A DNA stretch of 64,000 nucleotides. It comes from Corylus avellana. Lineage: Eukaryota > Streptophyta > Magnoliopsida > Fagales > Betulaceae. A program made the position numbers and the translations under genes. The stretch lies in contig NC_081543.1 in the NCBI RefSeq assembly GCF_901000735.1, forward strand, positions 8,849,921 to 8,913,920. The letters are read 5' to 3'. The notes beneath the pieces are model-generated. The model made no database searches. It was not told the origin of the DNA and was given only the letters and a program-made list of their open reading frames with translations. This document shows, one piece after another, positions 1-10,170 of the stretch (the first letter of the stretch is position 1; the number at the start of each line of letters is the position of its first letter).

Positions 1-455
1 CCTATCTTGCGGCATGATTTTGGCCTTGCGGTGCTCCGAATTGGGAAAATGGTATTTCACAATGAATTGTAGTAGTTTGAGTTAGCTTTCCAATGCCGCT
101 TGAATCACCTCAATCGGATATCTGAGATGAAAGTTATGGTCAAAATACTGAGACATATTCAGAATCCAATTTTGCATCCAATCCGATTTGACTTCAAATT
201 GAGAAATTCCGAATTAATCCTTTCCTTTATTTGATTAAACTTTAACCATGATTGGTTAAGCTTAACCATATCCTCTAGGTCTTCCCAATTTGCCCCTTTA
301 AGCTTGAAATTTTTCCAGAAATGCTTTCTTTTCTTCCAAAAGCCTATAAAACAAAGAAAATACAAAAAGGCAGTAAAATGTCCTAATTAACCAAAACCAA
401 ATGATTAAAACATGCAAGTTAAGGGCTGAAAATATAAATATTTTAGCACTTATCA
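1..455 (-). mobile_element. 3' LTR (partial) of a gag-only LTR retrotransposon
   Basis: This stretch matches 4691-5145 base for base with about 12 mismatches by hand count (about 97% identity). It is the second long terminal repeat of the minus-strand element whose complete LTR is 3751-5145. On the minus strand it begins TGATAAGTGC at 455 and runs off the left edge, so about 940 bp of it are missing. The short 60-70 residue open frames inside it occur at the same place in both LTRs and look like chance. Confidence 0.9.
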
Positions 456-471
456 CACCCCCAAACTTACA
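456..471 (-). other. Polypurine tract of the retrotransposon
   Basis: On the minus strand the bases just before the 3' LTR read AAGTTTGGGGGTG. This is the expected plus-strand primer next to an LTR that begins TG. A close copy of the same purine motif lies near 1597-1612 inside the element. Confidence 0.7.
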
Positions 472-1756
472 TATTGCTAGTCCCTTAGCAATACAAAACT
501 AAAAACAAGAATGGAAAAACAGAAAACAAAAGATAAATCAATCTTTCGTGGGATATACGATTGCATTTAGCGCATGCAACAAGCCTTTTAAACCCCTAGG
601 TATCCCTAGAGGACGAGTGAAGTCTCGTGAGGGTTTAACAGGAATGATACCCACAAACATTTATGCACTATGTTATTTCATAAACAAGGACTTCCACACA
701 AACACATGGTTTTTAATATCATGAGTAGGTTTATCATAATGAACACCACAATCACATCATCAAGATAAGCACAAATCATTCAACTCAAAGATGGAAATTT
801 GAGACAACACATGTTCCAATAAGTGCAATGTGAGACTAACATAAAATCCGGAGGCTTCAATTTATTCTCAAACTTGGGTGTACTTTAGATGTGATAGGAA
901 TTTGCTCAGATGAAACAACCAAGGCTTAATTTTTTTTTTTTTTTTTTTTTTTTTGTATAGGCTGTGCAATGCTTAGCTTCCTTAAGCTTTCTAATTGACC
1001 CATGTAACGATAACGAGTGTTGGGCCAGAGACTCCCAAACCAAATGGTTTTAGGGCACTGGATGTAGAAACATCCCTAAGGGCTTAATTACTCAAGTCAA
1101 CTAGGCTACGAAGCCAAACTAGCCATACAACCAACCAAGTTAGGTTTCTCATCTTTTTACGCGAACACTCAATGTTTTGTGAGGCATGAGGTCCGGTTAC
1201 TCAATGAGAAGCTCAAACTGATTTGAATTTTTTTTTTTTTTTTTTTTTTCAAGCCATGGTTTCATCACACTTCATCCTACCTATCTCAAAATATACCCTA
1301 ATCAAGTCAAATCTTATACCTCACCGATCCTGTGCTAGTGTGCTCGTGGTGATAAACTCGAACATGTGAAATCTCTCTAATCCAAAAATGAGTCAAAAGA
1401 CTCAGATTCCTACTGACATGTTGTGTTCAAAATGCTAAACAGACCAATGACATGCAAACCACAGAATAGGTGTTATCCTTGCTTAATCAATAACATAGCA
1501 CAATTTTTTTATTTTTTATTTTTTTTTTTAAACAAAACAAACAGATAAAAACAAACAAAAAGACACAAACAAACAAAAAGACAATGTGTTTGTCCACACC
1601 CCCAAACTTAAATGACACATTGTCCCCAATGTAGCAAGAGACACAATACCGTAGGATGCGGAAACTCGAGTGTGCAAAGGCCAGGGCGTCCCCCAGACTT
1701 GAACACCAAAACACCTATCAAAATCTAGCAGCAATATTTTCTCATAGAAACAAATA

Positions 1757-3130
1757 TCAAAAGATTAATTGCTGATAGAAATAAAAAGAAAATGACACAA
1801 AATGAAATGACAAAAAGGAAAAGAAATCAAAATAAAGTGCTGAAAATAAAAAGAAAGAAAGAATACCACACTTTCCTCGATCGTTTGGGTGTCCAACCAA
1901 TCCCTTCCATCCTTTCTTCTTAAGAATTTGATATCCCTCTGGAAGGATGTTTTGCCGTCTCAGGTAGCCTAGTTGCTTGCTTCGAAAGATCTTCTTAGGA
2001 ACATGGTTCCTAGATTTGTGACCTTGTGTGCATAGATCCTTGAGAATTTTAGCATGAGACGGCTCTTTGAGACATTGAAGAACTGAAGGTTGGGGTTCAT
2101 GAATTGTCTCAAGAGGGATTTTGATGAAGGAGTGAGCTTCAGTACTCACTCCTTTGTCACTGGACAGATTTGGAGTTGATGGGGGCTCAATGTGATCAAC
2201 CTGCTCCTCTTTTTCTTTCTCCTCATGGTTACCCACAATGAAAGGCTTAGCTGCTAATGAGGGTGAGTTAGGGAATGATATCTCAGTGGTTTCCCCATTT
2301 TCAATTTGCATCTTAGGAGTGGAGTCCAATAAGGCATCAGCTTGCTCAAGTAACTTGTCAAGGTCTAGGTCACATCCAAATTGAGCAAAGCACTTTCCCA
2401 ATGGGTCCTCTAGACTTGTCTCATCAACAGTCTCCTCAACAATTTTCTCTCTCCTAATTGGGGTGGTGGCTTTGACATGCTCATGATAAGGATTGCTAGA
2501 ATCATCCTCATCAATCATGTAATGCCTTTCAGCCATCAACTGACTTTGAAGCTCTTCTTCCTCTATTCTAGTGAGTTCAGCAACTAAATAACCAAGCTGT
2601 CCTTCCAACTTTTCAATTGCTTGAGTGTTGGCGATGGCTGCATTCTTCACTTCATTTATGGCTTGGGAGTTGACCATGGTGGCATTTTTAAGCTCTTGCA
2701 AGGTTTGGCCATTAGACTGTATGAACTCTTTGAGGGTGTTTTCCAATGATAAATCTTGTGGAGGATAATTGCAGGGTGAAGGGGTAGAGGATTGGTTGTC
2801 GAACTGCGGATATTCAGGATGGTGCAATTCATCAAATTGGGGAGCATAATTTCCCGTAGCATTAGCTTGCCACGAGAAATTAGAATGGTTGCTCCAATCG
2901 AGGGTGTAGCAATTGAAATTTGATTCAGACCCCAAACTGGAGAAATTGGTGTTCATCTGCTCGTGTGAAAAATTGAAAAATTGTCCCCAAGATGGACAAT
3001 TACCTGAACTATGATAAGGGTTAGAGCAGTATGAACATGGTCCATGTGGGTGAAAATGATGAGGATGGTTGGAAAAAGCGGGTGTCCTACAACTAAGGGT
3101 AGCATTAAAATTACCTAAAGGAAAATTCAT
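1757..3130 (-). CDS. Gag-like zinc-knuckle protein of a non-autonomous retrotransposon
   Basis: Open frame of 457 residues on the minus strand, starting at the ATG at 3130. Residues 32-45 form a zinc knuckle with exact C-x2-C-x4-H-x4-C spacing (CSYC...H...C), as in retroviral-type nucleocapsids. A heptad-like stretch around residues 130-200, rich in E, Q and N, may be a coiled coil, and the C-terminal half is acidic then basic. No protease, reverse transcriptase, RNase H or integrase is visible between the two LTRs. The protein would probably package RNA in particles made with enzymes from a related autonomous element. That role is inference; the zinc knuckle and the position between LTRs are seen. 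The last 30 or so residues are F/S-rich and may lie beyond the functional end. Confidence 0.65.
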   Translation of the reverse strand: MNFPLGNFNATLSCRTPAFSNHPHHFHPHGPCSYCSNPYHSSGNCPSWGQFFNFSHEQMNTNFSSLGSESNFNCYTLDWSNHSNFSWQANATGNYAPQFDELHHPEYPQFDNQSSTPSPCNYPPQDLSLENTLKEFIQSNGQTLQELKNATMVNSQAINEVKNAAIANTQAIEKLEGQLGYLVAELTRIEEEELQSQLMAERHYMIDEDDSSNPYHEHVKATTPIRREKIVEETVDETSLEDPLGKCFAQFGCDLDLDKLLEQADALLDSTPKMQIENGETTEISFPNSPSLAAKPFIVGNHEEKEKEEQVDHIEPPSTPNLSSDKGVSTEAHSFIKIPLETIHEPQPSVLQCLKEPSHAKILKDLCTQGHKSRNHVPKKIFRSKQLGYLRRQNILPEGYQILKKKGWKGLVGHPNDRGKCGILSFFLFSALYFDFFSFLSFHFVSFSFYFYQQLIF

Positions 3131-3727
3131 GCTTATCCTCACTCTTTAAACAAAGCACACTTCCACATGAAACATTAACCAAAATTTTTTTTTTGGATTT
3201 TTTTTTTTTTTTGGGTTTTTTTTTTTTTTAAAAAAATAAAAATAAAAATAAAATAAACAAAAATACCAAAAATTAAAAACAAAAAATCAAAACAAAAACT
3301 CACAAAACGGACCAAACATAAGTTTGGCAAAATTCAAGGTGCTGGCCCGTTTTGGTGTAGTCTGCGAAGGTGCACTCGAGCGCAAGTGATGTGCGATCGA
3401 GCGTACATGGGCGTGGGGTGTCCGCTCACGCGCACCTGCGGAAGTGTCGAGCGCAGGCACGCGGGATGCTTGTTGCGTTAGGCTCGAATGCGCTCGAGTG
3501 TAGGTGATGTGCGATCAAGCGCTTTGGCAGGGACTAGTTCCTTCGGCAGAGCTGCAACAGAAACAACAAAAACAAACAACTTTTTCTCTTTTTTTTTTTT
3601 ATTAGTAACTATAAACAGAAACAAATAAAAAAAAATAAAAATAAAAGGCAACAAACTGTAAAAAGAAAATAACTAGTAGAAAAATAAAATCAATTGAAAC
3701 AAAAATCAATTTTCACAAACAAACAAA

Positions 3728-3745
3728 TCCCCGGCAACGGCGCCA
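3728..3745 (-). other. Primer-binding site for tRNA-Asp
   Basis: The plus strand reads TCCCCGGCAACGGCGCCA, which matches the 3' end of plant tRNA-Asp(GTC) including CCA, as I recall that tRNA. On the element's strand it is the complementary primer-binding site, five bases inside the LTR end. This is the usual primer of Athila/Tat-type Ty3-gypsy elements. Confidence 0.85.
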
Positions 3746-3750
3746 AAATT

Positions 3751-5145
3751 TGATGTACAAATTTAATTGTACTCACAAGCGCACGAGTCGTGTGCAATAT
3801 AGTGTGTGTGCAAGTGCGAGGTCGATCCACAGGGAATTGTGTTTGTGAAATTTAATTTCTATCTAAATCAATTATATCTTAACCTAGTTCCGAATGATTT
3901 TGATCTTGAAAATAAACTAACATAAACTAAATAAAATAAAAATAATCAAAAGATAAACGACTAAGGTTTTAGAATTCACCTCACCAAATCAAAGCATACA
4001 TTCTTATGTTTTCATTCATGCATCCGACAAACAATTAAACCCTATATATGTTCTATTGTTTTTTTATAAACCAATTGAATCATTCGATGAATTCATCTCT
4101 ATTACAAATCACAACGAATATCCAATTGAGATCAAATCATCCATTGTATCCGTAAATCACAATGGATATAAGTCTCAATCAAATCATTCGATGTATCCGT
4201 TGGATGAAACACAACGAATATCCAACATTTTTGTGATTTATAAACAACAATCAATCACAATTTTGTCACACAATTGAACTGAAACGAATATACATTACAT
4301 TAAATGACGGATTTGTACGAACGAAACATAAAAATATAAAACTAATCAATGGTGAGGCTTCATCTTCAACCTTAGTTGAAGAATTAGCCTCTCATGACAA
4401 AAGAAATCATAAAGAAACTAAATTACTTCATTAAAATTAAAAACTTACAAAAGAATTTGAGTTCAAAGTTACAAAAACCCAGAAAACACGGAAAGCAACC
4501 AAGAACGGCGCCCCCGGCGCGTCTTCGTCTGATCCCCCCCAATTGTGAGGCTTAGAGGTCTATTTATAGGGCTTAGGAGAGTCCTAGAAGCCCTAGTAAT
4601 CCTAGGAATTTCGGAGATTTAAGTCCAAGCCCAATTAGGTTAAAGAAAACCTAAGCCCAAATCGGAATAGGATTCGCCCAGAATTGCTGTCCTATCTTGC
4701 GGCGTGATTTGGGCCTTGTGGCGCTCCGAATTGGGAAAATGCTATTTCACAATGAATTGTAGTAGTTTGAGTTAGCTTTCCAATGCCGCTTGAATCACTT
4801 CAATCGGATATCTGAGATGAAAGTTATGGCCAAAATACCGAGACGTATTCAGAATCCAATTTTGCATCCAATCCGATTTGACTTCAAATTGAGAAATTCC
4901 GAATTAATCCTTTCCTTTATTTGATTAAACTTTAACCATGATTGGTTAAGCTTAACCATATCCTCTAGGTCTTCCCAATTTGCCCCTTTAAGCTTGGAAT
5001 TTTTCCAGAAATGCTTGCTTTTCTTCCAAAAGCCTATAAAACAAAGAAAATACAAAAAGGCAGTAAAATGTCCTAATTAACCAAAACCAAAGGATTAAAA
5101 CATGCAAGTTAAGGGCTGAAAATATAAATATTTTAGCACTTATCA
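3751..5145 (-). mobile_element. 5' LTR (complete, 1395 bp) of the gag-only retrotransposon
   Basis: Bounded by TG at 3751 and CA at 5145 and adjacent to the primer-binding site. It contains the phrase GGTCGATCCACAGGGAATTG, which recurs in modified form at about 34938-34960, 56040-56065 (inverted) and 57000-57020, showing a family of related LTRs across the window. The target-site duplication cannot be tested because the other end lies outside the window. Confidence 0.9.
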
Positions 5146-5342
5146 GGTATGTGCATCCTTTTGTTATTATATAGTTGTATAAGACGTGGATATGAACAAT
5201 AAAGTAATTATGTCACGTTAATGAAGCTATGTTGTTTCTAGTGCTCTGGTTATTTTATAAGTAGATGAATTTGCGGTTTCACATGATAGAAGGAAAAGAT
5301 ATAATTTATAGCATGTTTCTTGCTGCAATTAATTATCGTGCG

Positions 5343-6135
5343 TAGGGTTGAAATAACAGGTGGTTATTAACTGTTAACCGCCCACTAGCATTTGAATGCG
5401 GTTAGAAAAAACCGCTAACCACACACATTGCCCGCTAACCGCATTTGAAGGCGATTAGAAAGAAACACACACACACAACAAAGTCGTTTTTGTGTTTAAA
5501 TATATAAAGAAAAATTGTATAAAAATCTAGAAACAATGTCGTATGTAATAAGATATTAGAAACGGCATTGTTTTATTTATTTATTATTTTTTTTTAAAAA
5601 AATAAATAAGTGATTTTGGTTAGCACAATCACAACAAAGTCGTATATATAAAGAAAAATTGTATAAAAATCTAGAAACGATGTCGTATGTAATAGGATAT
5701 TAGAAACGGCATCGTTTTATTTTTATTTATTTTATTTAAAAAAAAAAAAAAAGTGGTTCACACACACACACAAGAAAAATTGTATAAAAATTTAGAAACA
5801 ATGTCGTATGTAATAAGATATTAGAAACAGCATCATTTTATTTTATTTTTATTATTATTATTTTTTAAAAAAAGTTGTTTTTGTGTTTAAATATATAAAG
5901 AAACACACACAACAAAGTCGTTTTTGTGTTTAAATATATAAAGAAAAATTGTATAAAAATTTAGAAACGATGTCGTATGTAATAAGATATTAGAAACGGC
6001 ATCGTTTTATTTTATTTTTTATTAAAAAAAAAAAAAAAAAAGTGGTTAGCGATTAACCACTGATTGATCGCCTAGGCGATTACGATTAGCGGTTTTAACC
6101 AATAATCGTTAATCGTAACTACCTTTTCACCCATA
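5343..6135. mobile_element. hAT-like non-autonomous element with internal tandem units
   Basis: The ends are imperfect inverted repeats: TAGGGTTGAAATAACAGGT on the left, and TATGGGTGAAAAGGTAGT reading in from the right. The flanking 8-mers ATCGTGCG and ATTGTGAG agree at 6 of 8 places, fitting an old hAT target duplication. Inside, a unit with the core AGAAACGATGTCGTATG is repeated about four times (near 5528, 5671, 5795 and 5964), spaced by A/T runs and CA repeats. GCGGTTA/TAACCGC phrases lie near both ends. No coding sequence. Confidence 0.6.
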
Positions 6136-6365
6136 ATTGTGAGGTATAGTAGTTGTGCCTTGAGGATAATCATGTTCATTGTTGCCTTCGTCTCGTCTGG
6201 GCCATTACAATTTATTAGACAAAATGCATGATTTTATAAAATCATAAGATGGTAGATGCAGTGGTTTCCCTGGTAGATGCATTCCTAGGTCCGTCTATGT
6301 TAACCTCACATCATCAAGAAGTGTTAACTTAATTCTGGTTTTGCATGTGAAATGTTTTCCAACAG

Positions 6366-6523
6366 CATCTCCGCCTCTGCCACTGCAGCAAATTGATTCA
6401 CAAAGTACCACCTCTGGTTCTTTACTATCACAGCAAAGAGCATCTGGAATCAGTAATTATTTGTACAAAGGAAGAGATGATGCTATAGTAGAAACTGGAA
6501 GTTCATCAGTGATTCATCAATAA
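6366..6523 (+). other. Possible terminal exon of an unidentified gene
   Basis: A T-rich tract ending in CAACAG precedes an open frame of 52 codons to a TAA at 6521. The peptide contains ASPPLPLQQIDSQ and ends SGSSSVIHQ, is rich in S and Q, and has more even codon use than the surroundings. I do not recognise the family. It could be the last exon of a gene broken by the retrotransposon to the left, a captured fragment, or chance. No upstream exon was found in the window. Confidence 0.25.
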
Positions 6524-8076
6524 CCTCATGACCCTTCATCTAATTTCTGGTCAAGTTAACAGATGCCAATTTGACTTTGACAAGTATACTCCAACAAAAG
6601 AATTTTAGTTGACATTCCTGCAGAACCATAACAGTAACCTCTCTAGGGCTATAGTAAAAAGCTAAAGAAATTGAATGTTTACTCTTGAGTGTGAGATTAC
6701 CCCACTCTTTAGGTGTGGGTTCTTGGATGTTTACTCTTGAGTGTGAGATTACCCCACTCTTTAGGTGTGGGTTCTTGGAATTTAAGGGTGATTGGCTAGG
6801 TTTCTTACTATTCTCTCTTTCCATCTTTAACTTTTCTAAGATTGAACACTATGCCACCTCCTTGTATTTATTTTTGATAAGTAATCAAAATATCATTAAA
6901 AGCAAAAGGCGCAATCTGAATACACAGGAAACGCTACGTCCTAGTATTTATGCAACATTCAACCTATAAAACAGCCTTAACTAAGCTTCACTGTAATTCC
7001 AACATCCTGCAGAACCATAATAGTACCTATCTAGGACTATAGTAAAAGCTGAAGAAATTGAATGTTTAATTTAGAATTTCTAGTTCTGAAAGTTTTGCTC
7101 TGAGGTGAGATTACCCCATTTTTCAGGTGTGTGCACTTGGAATTTAAGGGTAATTAACTACGTTTCTTACTAATCCTAACCCAAATCCTCTACTCCTTTT
7201 TCAAGTATACCTCGGACTCACCCAACCCCTCTCCACCTAACTAAATTCCAGGTCTCCCTCATCTCTGACTCTAGTGCTGACTTCTGCAAAATCTGGTAAC
7301 AGATTTGGCACTACATCCATATCAGCACAATGGCAAGTTGTGCCATGAGGTCTAGAACTGAGTTAAAGAGCACTCATTAGATGCCTACTTCAAGTAGAAA
7401 TAAACAGACCCTGCACCAATCACACTAGTCCTAGATTTTGTTGACTATGCATTGCGTGCTGCATCAAATCTGCCACACATAGATACCTAAACCTTTCAAA
7501 TAAAGTCATTGTCGTCACTGTGCCTCTACATATGTGTGTCTCGCAAAAGAACTTCTAATTCAAGTGGCAGCTCTTCTAAATGTGTATGATATCATGCAGT
7601 AAAGAACCATCATGAACCTTTATCAGCATATCTTACAAAAAAAATACCAGACAAACACAATAAGATCAACTGACAAAGCCCTTTAAAGTTCCTTTGACAA
7701 TGTTCCTAATGATAATTCCCCGATGGTAATTTAACTCCCTGGTGTAATGCCAAAACAGAAATCAAATACACCTCAAAACGCCACTTCATGGATAAAAAAA
7801 AGAATGAGCACTACTGGTGATAAACGTAGTCAAGTGAGTATGATAACTACTTCTAAAAGAAATCATTATGGAAATGGCCTAATCGACAAGGCAGTATAAT
7901 TGTCACTCAAAATGCCAAGACATAAAGATGAACCAAATCTACCCAAGTAAACACAAGTACAAAATAAACATCAAAAGATTTCCAAGATGTGATCCAATGA
8001 GGAAAATTGAATTGTAATGCACACATGCCATTTGGAAGATAAGACGTCAGACTCCCAAATAATCCATATAACATAA
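6524..8076. other. Non-coding stretch with local duplication
   Basis: No gene seen. A 52-bp unit beginning TGTTTACTCTTGAG is exactly doubled at 6676-6727 and 6728-6779. The block from about 6618 to 6800 recurs in diverged form at about 7007-7170, sharing CCTGCAGAACCATAA and GAGATTACCCCA. The rest is AT-rich and looks like decayed intergenic or mobile sequence. Confidence 0.5.
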
Positions 8077-8245
8077 GAGTAATGCTATTAGTAAACTGTT
8101 ATATGACTGTTATACAACTGTGATGACGTGGCAGTAAAAATTAATTCTTTGATCAATTAAAAAAAAAAAACAAGTGCTGATTTTTACTACCGCGACATTC
8201 CAGTTGTATAGCAATCGTATACAAGTCTACTAAATAGAATTATTC
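8077..8245. repeat. MITE with 9-bp target duplication
   Basis: Terminal inverted repeats of about 65 bp start GAGTAATGCTATTAGTA on the left and GAATAATTCTATTTAGTA from the right. The element is flanked by exact copies of ATAACATAA (8068-8076 and 8246-8254). A 9-bp duplication fits the Mutator superfamily. Related GAGTAAT-ended elements lie at 21247, 21479, 33268, 33459 and 41812. Confidence 0.8.
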
Positions 8246-8797
8246 ATAACATAATTGGAATTTCAATTAATTTACATGTGTACTTGGAAGATCTGTTAAT
8301 TCGTATTTTTCTCTCATCTTCTTCATGCATAACAATCCACAAATCGAATCCAAAGCTCTCAATTCTCAGTCTCTCTATATCAAAACTTTGTTCCTGGAAA
8401 TAGCAATAAACAAAAAAACTCAATTACTTTATTCCAATTTGGTAGAAAAAAAATTCAGTTCAATTCAAATAAACTTACTAACCCTAGATGTGATTTCTTT
8501 AGAAAGCAAAAGGAGCTAAGAAATTTACATAAAATGGCCCCGTATATGAAAAAACTACCTGATCTAACCTTAAGATTTGCATTAGACACAGTCAAGTGGG
8601 ATTATTTTTTTTTTTTTTTCAAAATTCAAATCTTTTTTCTTTTTCAACCTGCTCCCAGTTCGGTACAAATTCGAATCTATGAATTTTCAAACAATTCTAG
8701 ATCCAATTGATATATGCTCTGAGAAAATCGTACAATTCTACTAATATGAATAACCGTGATGGAAAAGAAACAAATAAATAAATTGTAAAAGGCACAC

Positions 8798-9022
8798 CTA
8801 CGTCTGTTTGGAGTAAGAGGAAGAGGTGGGAACACGCTTGTTCCGAAACATCATGTATCCGACGGGCAATACGACTCCGATCATCATGATCGCCGCTCCT
8901 ATTATGTATCTCAGCGGGCTCGGTGGTTCCACCTCTATCAACCCCTTGAACTGCACCCACACACCATCATCACCCAAATATGACTTTCACTGAATACCTT
9001 CCCAATATTCTCTGTACGAGAT

Positions 9023-9060
<38 letters not shown>

Positions 9061-9071
9061 CTTACAGGCAT
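8798..9071 (-). CDS. Small single-span membrane protein, 52 aa
   Basis: Two coding exons on the minus strand: 9066-9071 (ATG CCT) and 8798-8950. The donor at the end of exon 1 is CCT|GTAAGT and the acceptor is GTGCAG|TTCAAG. The protein starts MPFKGLIEVEPPSPLRY, has one hydrophobic helix around residues 18-36 (IIGAAIMMIGVVLP...), then a basic tail with R-x-K-R and ends SSSYSKQT. It resembles a short, widely conserved plant membrane protein of unknown function, from recollection only. The frame is also open upstream of the ATG (in-frame GTG/TTG codons, no ATG in between), so the two-codon first exon is the simplest model. The 115-bp intron holds a GA/CT microsatellite. Upstream exon sequence (about 9072-9240) would be 5' UTR. 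Confidence 0.65.
9024..9055. repeat. GA microsatellite in an intron
   Basis: About 15 GA units next to the donor of the small membrane-protein gene. On the transcribed strand this is a CT tract, which is often polymorphic. Confidence 0.9.
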
Positions 9072-9384
9072 GTTTGGATTGTGCAGCTTAAACAAAACGT
9101 TTCGATGTGTCTGAGTTTGTTCTGACGGAGAGGGACGAAAGGCACTTCCCACCGGAGCGATCTGGGTGCTCTCTCCTGTGAGATTCGTCCAGTGAGCTTT
9201 CTTCAACACCCTTGTTTCGCCACGTTGCAAACGTGGCAGTCATCGCTATTTGAAAATCAATGGGACTAAAGAGTACGTCCAGAGTGGGCCTCGTGCCCAG
9301 CCCATTCCGTGCTGGGCTAAATCACAACTTAACGAACCTAAATTTGGGCTCGCACCGGACTTTGAACTTGCTGGATCATTTCTT

Positions 9385-9483
9385 TTTTTTGACATGCCCA
9401 CACAAGAGGAGGGATTCGAACTAGTGACTTCCACTTCATGAGGCGTGGTCTCTAGCTGATTGAGCTACCCATTGAAACTGTTA
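9385..9483 (-). mobile_element. tRNA-derived SINE
   Basis: Read on the minus strand it starts with a tRNA-like head (TAGCTCAATCAGCTAGAGAC as box A region, AGTTCGAATCC as box B) and ends in an A-rich tail. The flanks are an exact 11-bp duplication GATCATTTCTT at 9374-9384 and 9484-9494. Same family as 26489-26606 and 44603-44724. Confidence 0.8.
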
Positions 9484-9494
9484 GATCATTTCTT

Positions 9495-10100
9495 GAGTGA
9501 TTGCCCTTCTTTGGTTTTTTGTTTTTTGTTTTTGTTTTTTAAAATGTTGATTTTACTGTGACAATCGTATAATAGTCACTAAATAATATAATAATGTTAG
9601 AAATTATATTTTTATGCCATAAACATTCCACAAAACTGATGTGGCAATATCAATCAACTTTTTGATTTTTTTTTTTTTATTATTTTTTTTAAGAGTAACT
9701 ACATACCACATCTCTATCATATTGGTGGCCATCTGCCCCAGAATCAATCTTAATTAAAAATTAAATAAAATCAAAGGGCTAGTACCTAGTGGGCATAATT
9801 ACATCAGCCCAATAAAATGAGAATGAGATGTGAGTGTAGTATGTAATATTACTCATGTTAGAAGTCACATTTTTATCCAACAACTATCATATAAAGCTAA
9901 CGTGACAATACCAACCAATCTTTGTAGTTTTTGTTTAAATAATACTACCCTACATACTAGATTCTCATCTCACTTTCATTCTATTTGACTAATGTAATAG
10001 TGTCAATCAATCATTCATTTTTTTTTTTTTTTAAATGACTAACCTAAAGATTAATGGACACTGCCACATCAATTAAGTTGGACGAAAGAGAGTGTAGTGT
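9495..10100. other. AT-rich stretch with MITE remnants
   Basis: No gene seen. Several decayed pieces resemble the GAGTAAT-type MITEs, for example around 9585-9700 and 9850-9960 (phrases such as GTTAGAAGTCACATTTTTAT). Clean ends could not be drawn. Confidence 0.35.
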
Positions 10101-10101
10101 C

Positions 10102-10170
10102 ACTACAAAAAAATTGGTCCCTTTCAGGAATTAAACGCCAAGAAAACTTTCTTGACGTTTAATTCCTAAC
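10102..10170. repeat. CACTA-like terminus with hairpin
   Basis: CACTACAAAAAAA at 10102 resembles the end of CACTA (En/Spm) transposons. Just inside is a hairpin with arms AGGAATTAAACGCCAAGAAA and TTTCTTGACGTTTAATTCCT (19 of 20 paired, 3-base loop). The partner terminus was not found, so this may be a fragment. Confidence 0.4.

Larger units (their letters stand above)
456..3750 (-). mobile_element. Internal region of gag-only (LARD-like) LTR retrotransposon
   Basis: About 3.3 kb between the LTRs. In minus-strand order it holds the primer-binding site, a leader with several GCTCGAGCGCA-like palindromes (about 3365-3530), poly-A/T tracts, the gag-like frame, and a non-coding stretch of about 1.3 kb with long T runs (near 929-954 and 1229-1249) up to the polypurine tract. 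The absence of pol marks it as non-autonomous. Confidence 0.8.

Noticed and set aside
3728..3745. A tRNA-Asp gene
   Set aside because: Only the last 18 bases match. There is no cloverleaf upstream, and the position next to an LTR end shows it is a primer-binding site.
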